In this document: piece after piece, positions 47,813-55,989 of the stretch | How the letters are laid out: each line of letters starts with the position of its first letter | How positions within the stretch are numbered: position 1 is the stretch's first letter | From: Nitrospirota bacterium | GTDB taxonomy: Bacteria; Nitrospirota; JACRHL01 | NCBI GenBank assembly: GCA_029881725.1 | Contig: JAOUMB010000009.1 | Location: 1-64,000 of the forward strand | Length of the DNA stretch: 64,000 nt | Reading direction: 5' to 3' | Made by a program: the position numbers and the translations under genes | Notes under the pieces: model-generated | The model's input: only the letters and a program-made list of their open reading frames with translations | The model's database searches: none | Told to the model about the DNA's origin: nothing

Positions 47813-48880
47813 TCAGGCGGCCCCTTCACCGGCGGCTCCAACCCGCTCCCCCACAAACGGCAACGCGGCCACTTCAGCGGGTTCCCCTTCCACACTAACC
47901 GGAGTGCCCGGTTCCCAGTGACTGCGCTTCAGAAAGGCCAGTGCCACCACCGCATTCAGCATCGGGGAATAGGCCACGCTTTTTACCGTCCCAACCTGCA
48001 TGTCACCGTCGGTGACTACGGCTCCCGGCTGGGGCGCGCGCCCTCCGGCCACCAGTCCACACAAGCGGCGGCTCAATTGCCCCCGGAACACCACCCGCGA
48101 CAGGGTTTCCTGCCCAACAAAACACCCCTTGTCAAAGGCCACACTGTCAGTAAGTCCGGCTTCCAGCAGGATTACGGAATCATCCACCTCCACCCCGTAG
48201 CGGGCACGGCCCGACTCGATGCGCAGGGATTCCAGCGCCGAAAATCCGATGGGCCCCACCCCACGCTGCTCTCCCGCCGCCAGCAGATCACCCCAGCGGC
48301 GCGCAAGCTCCCCCAGAGGGACAAACAGCTCAAACCCGGGCACGCCAAACTCGGCGTTGGCCACCACCAGCACTCCGTCCGGCCCGTGGGTAATGGTACC
48401 GGGGTTCCCGCCCTGAATACCCAGGGCCGCCGTCACCGTATCCGACGCAAGGGGACCGTACACGCCGATGCGCCCCCATTCGACGGTCACATCCGCTGTC
48501 GCCGCCTCGCGGATAATGGTGTATTTGTCGAGAAACTGCTTCGTAAAGGCACCCACCGCCGGGTCCATATCGAGAAGGAAGCGGTCCTCCAGCTTGAGTG
48601 CCAGAAACAGGCTTTGCACCTTGCCGTGGGTGGTGCAGATCGCATCATGCACCGCCCCGTCCACCGGGGTTTTGACCACATCGTTGGTGGTCATGCTCTG
48701 CAGCAGGGCCTCCCGGTCCGGGCCGGTTACGGAAATCACCGCCCGGTACCCCCGGTCGATGATGCCCCCCGTCTCACGCATCCGGCGATGCTCCTCCACC
48801 GGATCACCGTAATCGGCCACCACCTGGCGGCCATCCAGTTCCATAAAGCGCCCCCCCAGGGCGGCATGGGTTTCCTGCAT
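47813..48880 (-). CDS. ygfZ: Folate-binding Fe-S assembly protein YgfZ/GcvT-like
   Basis: 355 residues from the ATG at 48880. The diagnostic YgfZ motif KGCFVGQE is present (near 255), after GcvT-like domain segments (DRGYRAVISVTGPDREALLQ, LRIESGRARYG). Such proteins aid repair or assembly of certain Fe-S clusters using folate. A longer open frame upstream to 49456 is shadow of the divergent radical SAM gene. It converges with the SirB1-like gene. Confidence 0.88.
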   Translation of the reverse strand: MQETHAALGGRFMELDGRQVVADYGDPVEEHRRMRETGGIIDRGYRAVISVTGPDREALLQSMTTNDVVKTPVDGAVHDAICTTHGKVQSLFLALKLEDRFLLDMDPAVGAFTKQFLDKYTIIREAATADVTVEWGRIGVYGPLASDTVTAALGIQGGNPGTITHGPDGVLVVANAEFGVPGFELFVPLGELARRWGDLLAAGEQRGVGPIGFSALESLRIESGRARYGVEVDDSVILLEAGLTDSVAFDKGCFVGQETLSRVVFRGQLSRRLCGLVAGGRAPQPGAVVTDGDMQVGTVKSVAYSPMLNAVVALAFLKRSHWEPGTPVSVEGEPAEVAALPFVGERVGAAGEGAA

Positions 48881-49000
48881 ATCGATCCTGTCGAAAGAAT
48901 TTGTAATGCGCTGATTATAGGCCCGTCCTCCGGGCCCGGGCCACCCCCGGCTAATTTCTCCAAACTTCCCCTTGACGCGGCGTACGGAATCCGCAAACAT

Positions 49001-49909
49001 ATGTTTGCCATGCAGCTCGCCCTCCTGTCCAACCTTCCTGCCCGCCGCCAGGGCGGCACACTCTCCGTGGGGGAGAGTCTGGCCAGCCACGGCCCGGAAG
49101 TGATCTATCGTGAGGTAACCTGCCGCAACGTGCTGGGCCGCTCCCCGGCGGCGGAAAAGATGGGCTACCCGTTTTCCTGGACCGTCAATCCATATCGGGG
49201 CTGCGAAATCGGTTGCACTTACTGTTACGCCCGGGCCACCCACGAATACCTGGGTGCCGATCCGCAGGCGTTCGAAAACGAGATTTTTGTAAAACTGGGG
49301 GCGGAGCGTACTGTGGCCCGTGCCCTGCGCCCGGAGCATTTCCGCAACGGCAATGCCGGTGGCGCGGAAATCGCCATCGGCACCGTCACCGACCCCTACC
49401 AGCCAGCCGAGCGGCGCTACCGGCTGACCCGCCGCATTCTGGAACGGCTGGTCCATTTTTCCGGCCTCACCCTGTCAGTCACCACCAAGAGCCCATTGGT
49501 CACCGATGATGCCGAACTACTTGGCAGCATTGCCCGCAAGTCGGATCTCACCGTCCACATGAGCCTGATTTCGCTGGATGCCGATCTGCTGCGTCACCTG
49601 GAACCGAAGGGCGCCACTCCGGAAGCGCGCCTGTCGGCCATCGCCCGCCTGACCGCCGCAGGGGTACGGGTGGGGCTGTTTATCATGCCGCTGATTCCCG
49701 GCCTGAACGACGACCCGGCCGCTGTTCGCCGCCTGGAGGCCGCCGCCCGTTCCGCCGGGGCCGCCTTTGTGGTTCGCCAGCGCCTTTCCCTGCGCGACGC
49801 CACCTGGCCGACCTTGGAGGCATCCCTGCGCGAACACTATCCTGAGGTGCATCGGAACCTGTCCCGGCGCATGCTGTCCCGGAGCCTGCGGCAGCAAAAA
49901 ACCGCCTGA
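49001..49909 (+). CDS. Radical SAM protein, Rv2578c-like
   Basis: 302 residues from the ATG at 49001 (another in-frame ATG at 49010). The Fe4-S4 motif is YRGCEIGCTYCYARATHEY near residue 68, of the CxxxCxxC type. GTVTDPYQPAERRY and LVTDDAELL follow, as in the spore-photoproduct-lyase-like family named after Rv2578c. It may repair DNA or modify a small molecule. Its promoter region is shared with the divergent ygfZ, which supports the idea that its cluster depends on YgfZ. Confidence 0.85.
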   Translation: MFAMQLALLSNLPARRQGGTLSVGESLASHGPEVIYREVTCRNVLGRSPAAEKMGYPFSWTVNPYRGCEIGCTYCYARATHEYLGADPQAFENEIFVKLGAERTVARALRPEHFRNGNAGGAEIAIGTVTDPYQPAERRYRLTRRILERLVHFSGLTLSVTTKSPLVTDDAELLGSIARKSDLTVHMSLISLDADLLRHLEPKGATPEARLSAIARLTAAGVRVGLFIMPLIPGLNDDPAAVRRLEAAARSAGAAFVVRQRLSLRDATWPTLEASLREHYPEVHRNLSRRMLSRSLRQQKTA

Positions 49910-50035
49910 CGTTGGTCAACCACGGGAACCTCTGCGGTTGATCAAACCGGGAGCCCGCTGCTAGAATTGCCGTTTCCTCCCGTGCGTGAATGCCCGTGCG
50001 GAAGTGGGATTTTTTCTTGAAAGAGGGCCTACCCC

Positions 50036-51088
50036 ATGCGGGATACCATTCGCCGGTTTGAAGATCGGGTCATCGCCGGAGAGCTCCTTACATACGAAGA
50101 AGGGTGCCAGTTGGCCGCCATCGAGGCGGATTCGCCAGACCTGCTGGACCTGATCTCCTCCGCCAACCGGGTGCGCCTGCACTTCAAGGGCACGCGGGTG
50201 GACACCTGCTCGATCGTCAACGCCAAAAGTGGCTCCTGCTCCGAGGACTGCGCTTTCTGTTCCCAGAGTGCCCACCATGGGGCCGGGGTGGAAAGCTATC
50301 CGCTGCTGGACTCCGAATCCATCGGCCGTGCCGCCGACGAGGCATTTGACGCGGGAGCAGAAGCATTTGGAATCGTGGCCGCCTGGAAAGGCCTGCGGGA
50401 AGGCCCGGAACTGGACCAACTGCTGGACCGCATCCGGGATCTGGTGGCCAAGAACAAGGGGCATGTGGACGGTTCCCTGGGCCATGTGCCCAACGACACC
50501 ATTGCCCGGCGCCTGAAAGAAGCCGGGGTGCATACCTACAATCACAACCTGGAAACCGCACCCAGCCATTTCGCGAATATCTGCTCCACCCACACCTTCG
50601 AGGATCGGGTGCAGACCATCCAGCGCCTGAAAGGCGCGGGCATCCGCGTGTGCAGTGGCGGCATATTCGGCATGGGTGAAAGCTGGGAGCAGCGGGTGGA
50701 ACTGGCCGTTCACCTGCGCGATCTGGATACGGACGTGCTTCCAATGAATTTCCTGAACCCCCTCGAAGGCACCCCGCTGGAAAGCGCCACGCCGCTGACG
50801 CCGCGCGAGTGCCTGAAAACCATCGCCATCTACCGCCTGATGCTGCCCACCGCCAACCTGATGCTGGCCGGTGGCCGCGAGGTAAACCTGCGCGATCTGC
50901 AAAGCTGGGCCTTCCACGCCGGAGCCAACGCCTGCATGGTGGGAAACTACCTGACCACCCCCGGACGCAGCACCGCCGAGGACAGCCGAATGCTCTCCGA
51001 TCTGGGGCTGGACAGCCCACTGGCGGTGCCGCAACCGGTTGCCACCCAGGACGCCTCCCCGTTGAAGGTCATTTCCGTTGGCGCATAA
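50036..51088 (+). CDS. bioB: Biotin synthase
   Basis: 350 residues. The radical SAM triad lies in SGSCSEDCAFCSQSAHHG (near 65), with DTCSIVNAKSG before it, the BioB signature. YNHNLETAPSHFANICSTH and the [2Fe-2S]-ligand region follow; MLAGGREVNLRD and NACMVGNYLTTPGR close the barrel. It inserts sulphur into dethiobiotin. No other bio genes are adjacent. Purine-rich GAAAGAGGG precedes the ATG. Confidence 0.95.
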   Translation: MRDTIRRFEDRVIAGELLTYEEGCQLAAIEADSPDLLDLISSANRVRLHFKGTRVDTCSIVNAKSGSCSEDCAFCSQSAHHGAGVESYPLLDSESIGRAADEAFDAGAEAFGIVAAWKGLREGPELDQLLDRIRDLVAKNKGHVDGSLGHVPNDTIARRLKEAGVHTYNHNLETAPSHFANICSTHTFEDRVQTIQRLKGAGIRVCSGGIFGMGESWEQRVELAVHLRDLDTDVLPMNFLNPLEGTPLESATPLTPRECLKTIAIYRLMLPTANLMLAGGREVNLRDLQSWAFHAGANACMVGNYLTTPGRSTAEDSRMLSDLGLDSPLAVPQPVATQDASPLKVISVGA

Positions 51089-51189
51089 CTGCTTCAGCGA
51101 GGCCACGGCTTGTGGGCCACTCCCATTTGCCGATTGACTGAGGGACAGCAGTTTCGGTATTCTGCGGCGCTTAAATTCTTTTCGCCTGT

Positions 51190-51266
51190 GGCGGCGTAGC
51201 TCAGTTGGTTAGAGCAGCGGAATCATAATCCGCGTGTCCGGGGTTCGAATCCCTGCGCCGCTACCA
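51190..51266 (+). tRNA. tRNA-Met (anticodon CAT)
   Basis: 77 bases including the encoded CCA. Acceptor GGCGGCG pairs with CGCCGCT (first pair G-U), the D arm has GCTCAGTTGGTTAGAGC, the anticodon stem-loop GCGGAATCATAATCCGC displays CAT, and the T arm has GGGTTCGAATCCC. This fits elongator tRNA-Met; tRNA-Ile with a modified C cannot be excluded. A strong terminator follows. Confidence 0.93.
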
Positions 51267-51273
51267 TTTTCAG

Positions 51274-51312
51274 ACCCCCCCGTGGGCACGCCCTCGGGGG
51301 GGTTTGTTTTTG
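51274..51312 (+). terminator. Rho-independent terminator of the tRNA
   Basis: ACCCCCCCG (51274-51282) pairs with CGGGGGGGT (51295-51303), 12-base loop, then TTGTTTTT. Confidence 0.85.
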
Positions 51313-51431
51313 GACACTTGACCGGCGCTCATCGCACGACTTGTGCGGTGGGCAAGGTGACCGAAAACTGCTCCCCGTACACGGGCCGTTTCCGCAACGG
51401 CTGTAACGGACCGCCCCTTAGCTTGCCGTTG

Positions 51432-51914
51432 CTATAACTGTGCTGTGACGGTATTCACCTGACAGTTGGCCACGGATAGAGGAAGTGGCCATGCCGCCCC
51501 CTGGCTGGAGCCGTCGGCGTAGCTTCCAAGGACGGAAAGCTGCACCGTGTTTCCCGTGGCGGTGAGTGTGGTCGCCGGGACGCTGATTGCCAGGCCGGAA
51601 GGCGGGCTGAGCCACTGCGTCAGATCGATGGGGGGAACATCAACAATCCCGTTTGCAGGCACGATGAAGGGCTCCGACTGCCCGGCCCGGGTCACGCCGT
51701 TTTCCACGCAGGTGGCTCGGGCGCGCTCGATATTACCCCCGCCTGGCACGTTGGGCACCACAAAGGTGCCGTCCGGCTGCACCTGGGCGGTGCGGTTCAA
51801 AATGCTGACCGTGCAGTTTTCGTTGAGGGCCGCGTATGCGTCCCCGCTCAACACACCAAGTATCGCAATCACTGTGGCAATGCCGAGTGCCCAATTTTCT
51901 CTAACTTTCCCCAT
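51432..51914 (-). CDS. Orphan secreted N-terminal fragment of a surface protein
   Basis: 160 residues. Signal peptide cut after DAYA, then ALNENCTVSILNRTAQVQ, a module followed by an Ig-like start (TCVENGVTRAGQSEPF, ISVPATTLTATGN) that in large bacterial surface proteins continues for hundreds of residues. Here it stops after the first repeat. It is either a short secreted protein or a truncated remnant. The same 86-base cassette reappears at 54960-55045. It lies next to the tRNA at the edge of the accessory array. Confidence 0.6.
   Translation of the reverse strand: MGKVRENWALGIATVIAILGVLSGDAYAALNENCTVSILNRTAQVQPDGTFVVPNVPGGGNIERARATCVENGVTRAGQSEPFIVPANGIVDVPPIDLTQWLSPPSGLAISVPATTLTATGNTVQLSVLGSYADGSSQGAAWPLPLSVANCQVNTVTAQL
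51745..51830. repeat. Direct repeat, copy 1 (secretion-domain cassette)
   Basis: 86 bases nearly identical to 54960-55045 (three mismatches by eye), encoding the same mature N-terminal module. The two copies are about 3.2 kb apart, a possible recombination site. Confidence 0.8.
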
Positions 51915-52085
51915 CGCGTTAGTCCTTCCAACATTCCTTCAACAAGGCTAGTAGGTAATTCGAACCGAAAAGACAACGAAATGCACTATATGTGGATGCA
52001 TTACTGGCAATTTCAGAAAACTCTTTTCTCAAATTGTAAAAAGAGATTTCAAGAGCAATATGTCCATCACATGGATACACTTGTT

Positions 52086-52991
52086 TCAACGGTATCTTTC
52101 ACGAATAATAAACTGGCCTTTCATTTCGCTTTCCCTGCCGCCAAATCTGAAGTACCAAACCTCTCTCGCAAATTGCCGAATAAGGGGATCACGACCCTCA
52201 TTAATTGACTTCATTGCATCACTTTCAGGGCCAATGTCGGGGTCCGCCAGGACAAGCATAAAATTCCGAATTCTATCGAAAAACGCCTCCGTGTCGGTGG
52301 ACCAGTCTATTCCGTATATGCTCGATATTTCATTTCGAGCCAGGTTGTGTTTATACCCCTTATCTTCTGGAAGTTCATGCAAGGATACAAAGCTTTTCCA
52401 CCCACTTGACAGCTCATATATCGGCAAATCAAAGTTAAGTGATGATCGGTATTCTTCCCACTCCAAAAGGGCCTTTCCACTCCAGGCCTCATATGGTTGC
52501 GTCATTCCTGACAAATCATATGCACCGTCCTTGGCAGGCTTTATTAACAGGAGTGAATGCCCTGTTTTCATTCCAATAATAGGGTGTGATCCATCTTCGC
52601 CAGTCGGCTGGGGTATCGCCAGATAAAAATGGCTCCCGATACCATTTCCATGGACCACTTTTTCCACTATCACATCGTATAACGGAACATCGGAACCGGG
52701 TGTAAGCACTGCTGACAAAGTCCCTACCACCGCAGATTCCGCCCCAAGAAGTGCTGAATATGGCGTCCATTCGCGGACATCACCAATATCCATTGTTTCA
52801 CTTATTGAGACTGGCACACCGCTCCCTTCATCCACTTCATTCACTGAAACCGGCACACCGCGCTCTTCAGCCAGCAATTGACCCGGAACAACAAAAGACA
52901 CTGCTATCACAGTGGAACAAAAAATCCAACGACATATTGACGCATTGAATATCATTTTAAAGTGATTCTTTTTCGGCCTCAGAATTGGCAT
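52086..52991 (-). CDS. Secreted partner protein of the PKD/HExxH module, copy 1
   Basis: 301 residues from the ATG at 52991, which has AAGGGAG five bases upstream; the start overlaps the end of the large PKD gene by 13 bases, so translation is coupled. It has a signal peptide with hydrophobic core CSTVIAVSFVVPGQLLA. Two near-repeats (GVPVSVNEVDEGS and GVPVSISETMD) follow the cleavage site. The later part (AVVGTLSAVL, LYDVIVEKVVHGNG, RDPLIRQFAREVW) aligns in order with the second partner at 55279-55971, so the two are diverged paralogues. No known domain; could be a chaperone, inhibitor or immunity protein. Confidence 0.65.
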   Translation of the reverse strand: MPILRPKKNHFKMIFNASICRWIFCSTVIAVSFVVPGQLLAEERGVPVSVNEVDEGSGVPVSISETMDIGDVREWTPYSALLGAESAVVGTLSAVLTPGSDVPLYDVIVEKVVHGNGIGSHFYLAIPQPTGEDGSHPIIGMKTGHSLLLIKPAKDGAYDLSGMTQPYEAWSGKALLEWEEYRSSLNFDLPIYELSSGWKSFVSLHELPEDKGYKHNLARNEISSIYGIDWSTDTEAFFDRIRNFMLVLADPDIGPESDAMKSINEGRDPLIRQFAREVWYFRFGGRESEMKGQFIIRERYR

Positions 52992-54922
52992 CCATACTCC
53001 CTTGAAACATCACTTTGAGTCCACTCTCTATAATTGGGGGAAGCCTGGGCATCAATCTGATACGCCTGCCACTCCCTCAAACACTGTGTGTTATTTGTCA
53101 AGTTGATATCTGCAGCACTAAACTGCATCGTCGCGGCCGCCGCCGCATTCATCGCATCTACAAGAGTTGGATAGAAAAGGCCTTGCACTGCACTCATCCA
53201 GATAGATGGCTGAAACAGGTCCTTCCACGGTGCCGCACCAGTCCACTGAAACACATGATAATCTTCATGTGCACGCACTTTATTGTAAAACTGTGATGTG
53301 ACAGGAACGCCATAGGACACAACATAAGGAGACGTCCTGCTTAGTGTGCCCTGAACGATAACGTACTGCCCGGACGCTGAGTCAAAATTAGCAAAGAATT
53401 GCCCTTCCATTGAGGCGCCGGCCGCACTGTGCGGATCAAACTCAACCGATAGCGCTCCATCTAAACTCACATCATCTTTTCTGGATGACATATTTATTCC
53501 TCCCACCGTCGCGGCACAATCAATCGCGTAAGGCGATCCGCCAGGAAGCATATTCTGAAAATGAAACTGGGTATCTGGAATTGAGTACCAGTGCGCATTC
53601 AGAACCGTGGTTGTTTGTCCGCTCGGTGAACTAAACGCAACGTTCGGGCTATTTCCTACAGACCCCGCCCCGGGCCAGACACGCCATTCCCAAGCCCACG
53701 AATCTACGGTTGCAGTACTTGGTGTAACCTCGCATGTAAATGTAGAAGAGTTACTTCCATCAATAACCCTCATATGGTGGCGGTTACCATTCTTTGGAGC
53801 AGACGAAACTACCGCGACCCCAACCACGGTCACCTTTACAGTGGCCGCCACGGACTTGCTGCAATGGTTACACGTTAAATCCAGATTAACTGTGTACTCT
53901 CCTGGACTTGTGAACTTGTGCAAGGGAGCCCTGTCAGTGCTACGCCCCCCATCTTTGAAGTCCCATTGGTGGTTATACTTGCAATTACTCGCGTCTGGAA
54001 TTGGGGTGAACTGAACACTCGCGTCTACCGGAACAACAAGCTCAGTCTTCCCGTTAGCGTATACGGTTACGGAATTCAGAGTGATTTCTACCGTGCAGTC
54101 ACCATTTCCATCACACGTTTTACAGTCCCCACAGCTACAACAGTCTCCCGGTGTATCCGGGTTTGCACCGCAATGCCACCCGGACTTGACCACTCCTACG
54201 CCAGGGTCGGAAACCAGCAACATCCCGTCCTCACTCACCGACCCGGTACCGATGCTGACAAAAGCGCCGATGTCGTGATCGAAAGAAAACATGTTGGTTT
54301 TTTCGCCCGCTCCCATACCGTCCACGTTGGGCATGGTCAGCGTGGCGGGCGGGTCGAACACCACTCCCGGCGGCTGGATGGTCACGATCAGACTCGGCTG
54401 CTGGCCCATCTGTGGCACCATGGGCACCTTGTCTCCGTGCACCGTGGTGACGGAAAGATAGCCCTCGCTGCTGCCGTCCGGGAAGGTGGTCGAGTTGGGG
54501 TGCACCGTCAACTCAAATCCCGGAACCCCCTCAAGCGTATACGAAACCGCGTCCGCGCCGCCCACCAGCTTGGCGTTGGTCAGGTCCAGCGGCACCAGAT
54601 AGATGGGCATGCCCAGGCCGTTGCTCGCCCCGGACACGGTGGAAATGTCATGCCCCAGGATGGGGTATTCCACCACCCCCGGCACTCCCGCAGTGCTGCC
54701 GTCCACGATCAGGTGGATCGGCCCCACCGGTGCGTTATTCAGAATGAACTGCCCCTCGGCATCGGTTACCGCCTCGCGGGTGGTTCCCTCCACTCGCACG
54801 GTCACATCGGGAATCGGTACATTGGTGTTGTCCAGCACCACCCCGCTGATGGCCGTCAGCCCCGGATCGCCAAAGGCAAGGGCGGCGGAGGTCGGATAAT
54901 TTATGTCAGGCAGTGTATTCAA
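52979..54922 (-). CDS. Large secreted PKD-domain protein with C-terminal HExxH motif
   Basis: 647 residues from a TTG at 54922, but the same frame continues upstream past one TAG (54935-54937) into the signal-peptide segment at 54938-55123, so the true gene may begin there. Order of parts: carboxypeptidase-regulatory-like domain (about 18-75), a beta-rich domain found in exoproteins (VTIQPPGVVFDPPATLTMPN, ending VVKSGWHCGANPDTPG), a Cys-rich linker (CCSCGDCKTCDGNGDC), a PKD domain (HQWDFKDGG), an Ig-like domain and a C-terminal region with AHEDYHVFQW, a HExxH zinc-protease-like motif. Ends YGCQF. A secreted metallopeptidase or adhesin is plausible. Confidence 0.72.
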   Translation of the reverse strand: MNTLPDINYPTSAALAFGDPGLTAISGVVLDNTNVPIPDVTVRVEGTTREAVTDAEGQFILNNAPVGPIHLIVDGSTAGVPGVVEYPILGHDISTVSGASNGLGMPIYLVPLDLTNAKLVGGADAVSYTLEGVPGFELTVHPNSTTFPDGSSEGYLSVTTVHGDKVPMVPQMGQQPSLIVTIQPPGVVFDPPATLTMPNVDGMGAGEKTNMFSFDHDIGAFVSIGTGSVSEDGMLLVSDPGVGVVKSGWHCGANPDTPGDCCSCGDCKTCDGNGDCTVEITLNSVTVYANGKTELVVPVDASVQFTPIPDASNCKYNHQWDFKDGGRSTDRAPLHKFTSPGEYTVNLDLTCNHCSKSVAATVKVTVVGVAVVSSAPKNGNRHHMRVIDGSNSSTFTCEVTPSTATVDSWAWEWRVWPGAGSVGNSPNVAFSSPSGQTTTVLNAHWYSIPDTQFHFQNMLPGGSPYAIDCAATVGGINMSSRKDDVSLDGALSVEFDPHSAAGASMEGQFFANFDSASGQYVIVQGTLSRTSPYVVSYGVPVTSQFYNKVRAHEDYHVFQWTGAAPWKDLFQPSIWMSAVQGLFYPTLVDAMNAAAAATMQFSAADINLTNNTQCLREWQAYQIDAQASPNYREWTQSDVSREYGCQF

Positions 54923-54934
54923 CTGACCTTCCTG

Positions 54935-55123
54935 CTAGTTTGCCTGCAATTTCGTGTACGGCACGTTGGGCACCACAAAGGTGCCGTCCGGCTGCACCTG
55001 GGCTGTGCGGTTCAGGATGCTGACCGTGCAGTTTTCGTTGAGGGCGGCAAAGGCGACAGTGGCCAGAACCACCGTAACGGTCAACGCGCCAACCAGTACC
55101 CCCAGTACCCTGTTCTTTTTCAT
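54935..55123 (-). CDS. Signal peptide and N-terminal module separated from the PKD protein by TAG
   Basis: 62 residues from the ATG at 55123 (GGAAG upstream; ATGs at 55132 and 55162 are alternatives). Signal peptide MKKNRVLGVLVGALTVTVV..., cut near FA-ALNEN, then the shared module up to VPNVPYTKLQAN and a TAG. The next codons (Gln-Glu-Gly-Gln-Leu-Asn) lead straight into the 647-residue protein in the same frame. Without readthrough, the large protein has no signal peptide. Either a nonsense mutation, amber readthrough, or restart at the TTG. Confidence 0.65.
   Translation of the reverse strand: MKKNRVLGVLVGALTVTVVLATVAFAALNENCTVSILNRTAQVQPDGTFVVPNVPYTKLQAN
54960..55045. repeat. Direct repeat, copy 2 (secretion-domain cassette)
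   Basis: Second copy of the 86-base cassette described at 51745-51830. Beyond it the two copies diverge at once after Val-Pro-Asn-Val-Pro, which marks a recombination or deletion joint. Confidence 0.8.
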
Positions 55124-55278
55124 TATCTTCATCTCTTCCCCATCGTGGCTAACCGCCGTCATGCCTCCGGTGGTTCCGCTTGCACCGCTGCTTTATCGAA
55201 ACTTGGAGTCTTTAAGCGACTCCGGAAACCGCCTCGTACTTTAATAACTCCCGCTCAACCAGAAATCCCTGACTGACG

Positions 55279-55971
55279 TTACAAATCATCTTGGATTTCT
55301 TGTTCCATCCATAGTGACTCCTGCTGTCGTATGGGATCGCCACTATTCCGAAAGCTCTCCAGGATATGCATTTTCCCTTCTTCATCCGCGCCAATAAATT
55401 CGACGAGATCTTCCACAATTTGAATCATATCAAAACCATTTATACGCTCATCATATTTATAGTATTTTTGGATTATAACATTCGAAAATTCGTTTCTTTC
55501 ACCACCAACAATTACCGCGCTTTGCCATCGCCTTAAGAGGTTATACCCAATTAATTCAGAACCACCCTCTGTATCGTCACTTCCATTCTTTCTTTCCGCA
55601 AAAAATTTCTTAACAAACAAAAGGTATTTCTCCCCAATAAACAAAAACGGGGTCGGCTCGGCCGACATACTTGACATCGGTTCGGCATATAGAAGAACTG
55701 GTTTTCCAATATCAACATTTGCATCGCCTTTTATTACCCGCTCGATTTCAACCTCATATAATCGATGAGTCACCACATTCGAGTTCTCATCATTCTTGAT
55801 ATAACGCAAAAACCTGACCGTTCCCACGATCACGGCATCCGATTGCCTGGACATTTCTCCAGGGTGCCACTCAGAGAGCCCATTGATGTTGTTAGCCAAT
55901 GCCCCGGGACTCAAAAAAGCGGTGGCTGCAAAAGCAAGCATAATGACTGCAAATGTTCGTAGATGTTTCAT
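55279..55971 (-). CDS. Secreted partner protein of the PKD/HExxH module, copy 2
   Basis: 230 residues with a signal peptide cut near ALA-NNI. Contains SDAVIVGTVRFL, YEVEIERVIKGDANVD, FIGEKYLLFVKKFF and near the C-terminus SGDPIRQQESLW; these match the order of motifs in the 301-residue partner at 52086. It lacks that protein's GVPVS repeats. It sits 18 bases after the decayed PKD paralogue. The AT content is much higher than in the core genes. Confidence 0.62.
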   Translation of the reverse strand: MKHLRTFAVIMLAFAATAFLSPGALANNINGLSEWHPGEMSRQSDAVIVGTVRFLRYIKNDENSNVVTHRLYEVEIERVIKGDANVDIGKPVLLYAEPMSSMSAEPTPFLFIGEKYLLFVKKFFAERKNGSDDTEGGSELIGYNLLRRWQSAVIVGGERNEFSNVIIQKYYKYDERINGFDMIQIVEDLVEFIGADEEGKMHILESFRNSGDPIRQQESLWMEQEIQDDL

Positions 55972-55989
55972 CCGTATTCCCTGGCATAC

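Noticed and set aside
47918-49000. N-terminal extension of the radical SAM gene
   Set aside because: It lies antisense to ygfZ and has no conserved sequence; the enzyme starts at 49001.
51190-51266. tRNA-Ile with CAT anticodon
   Set aside because: Acceptor and D-arm sequence look like elongator tRNA-Met, although the anticodon alone cannot decide.
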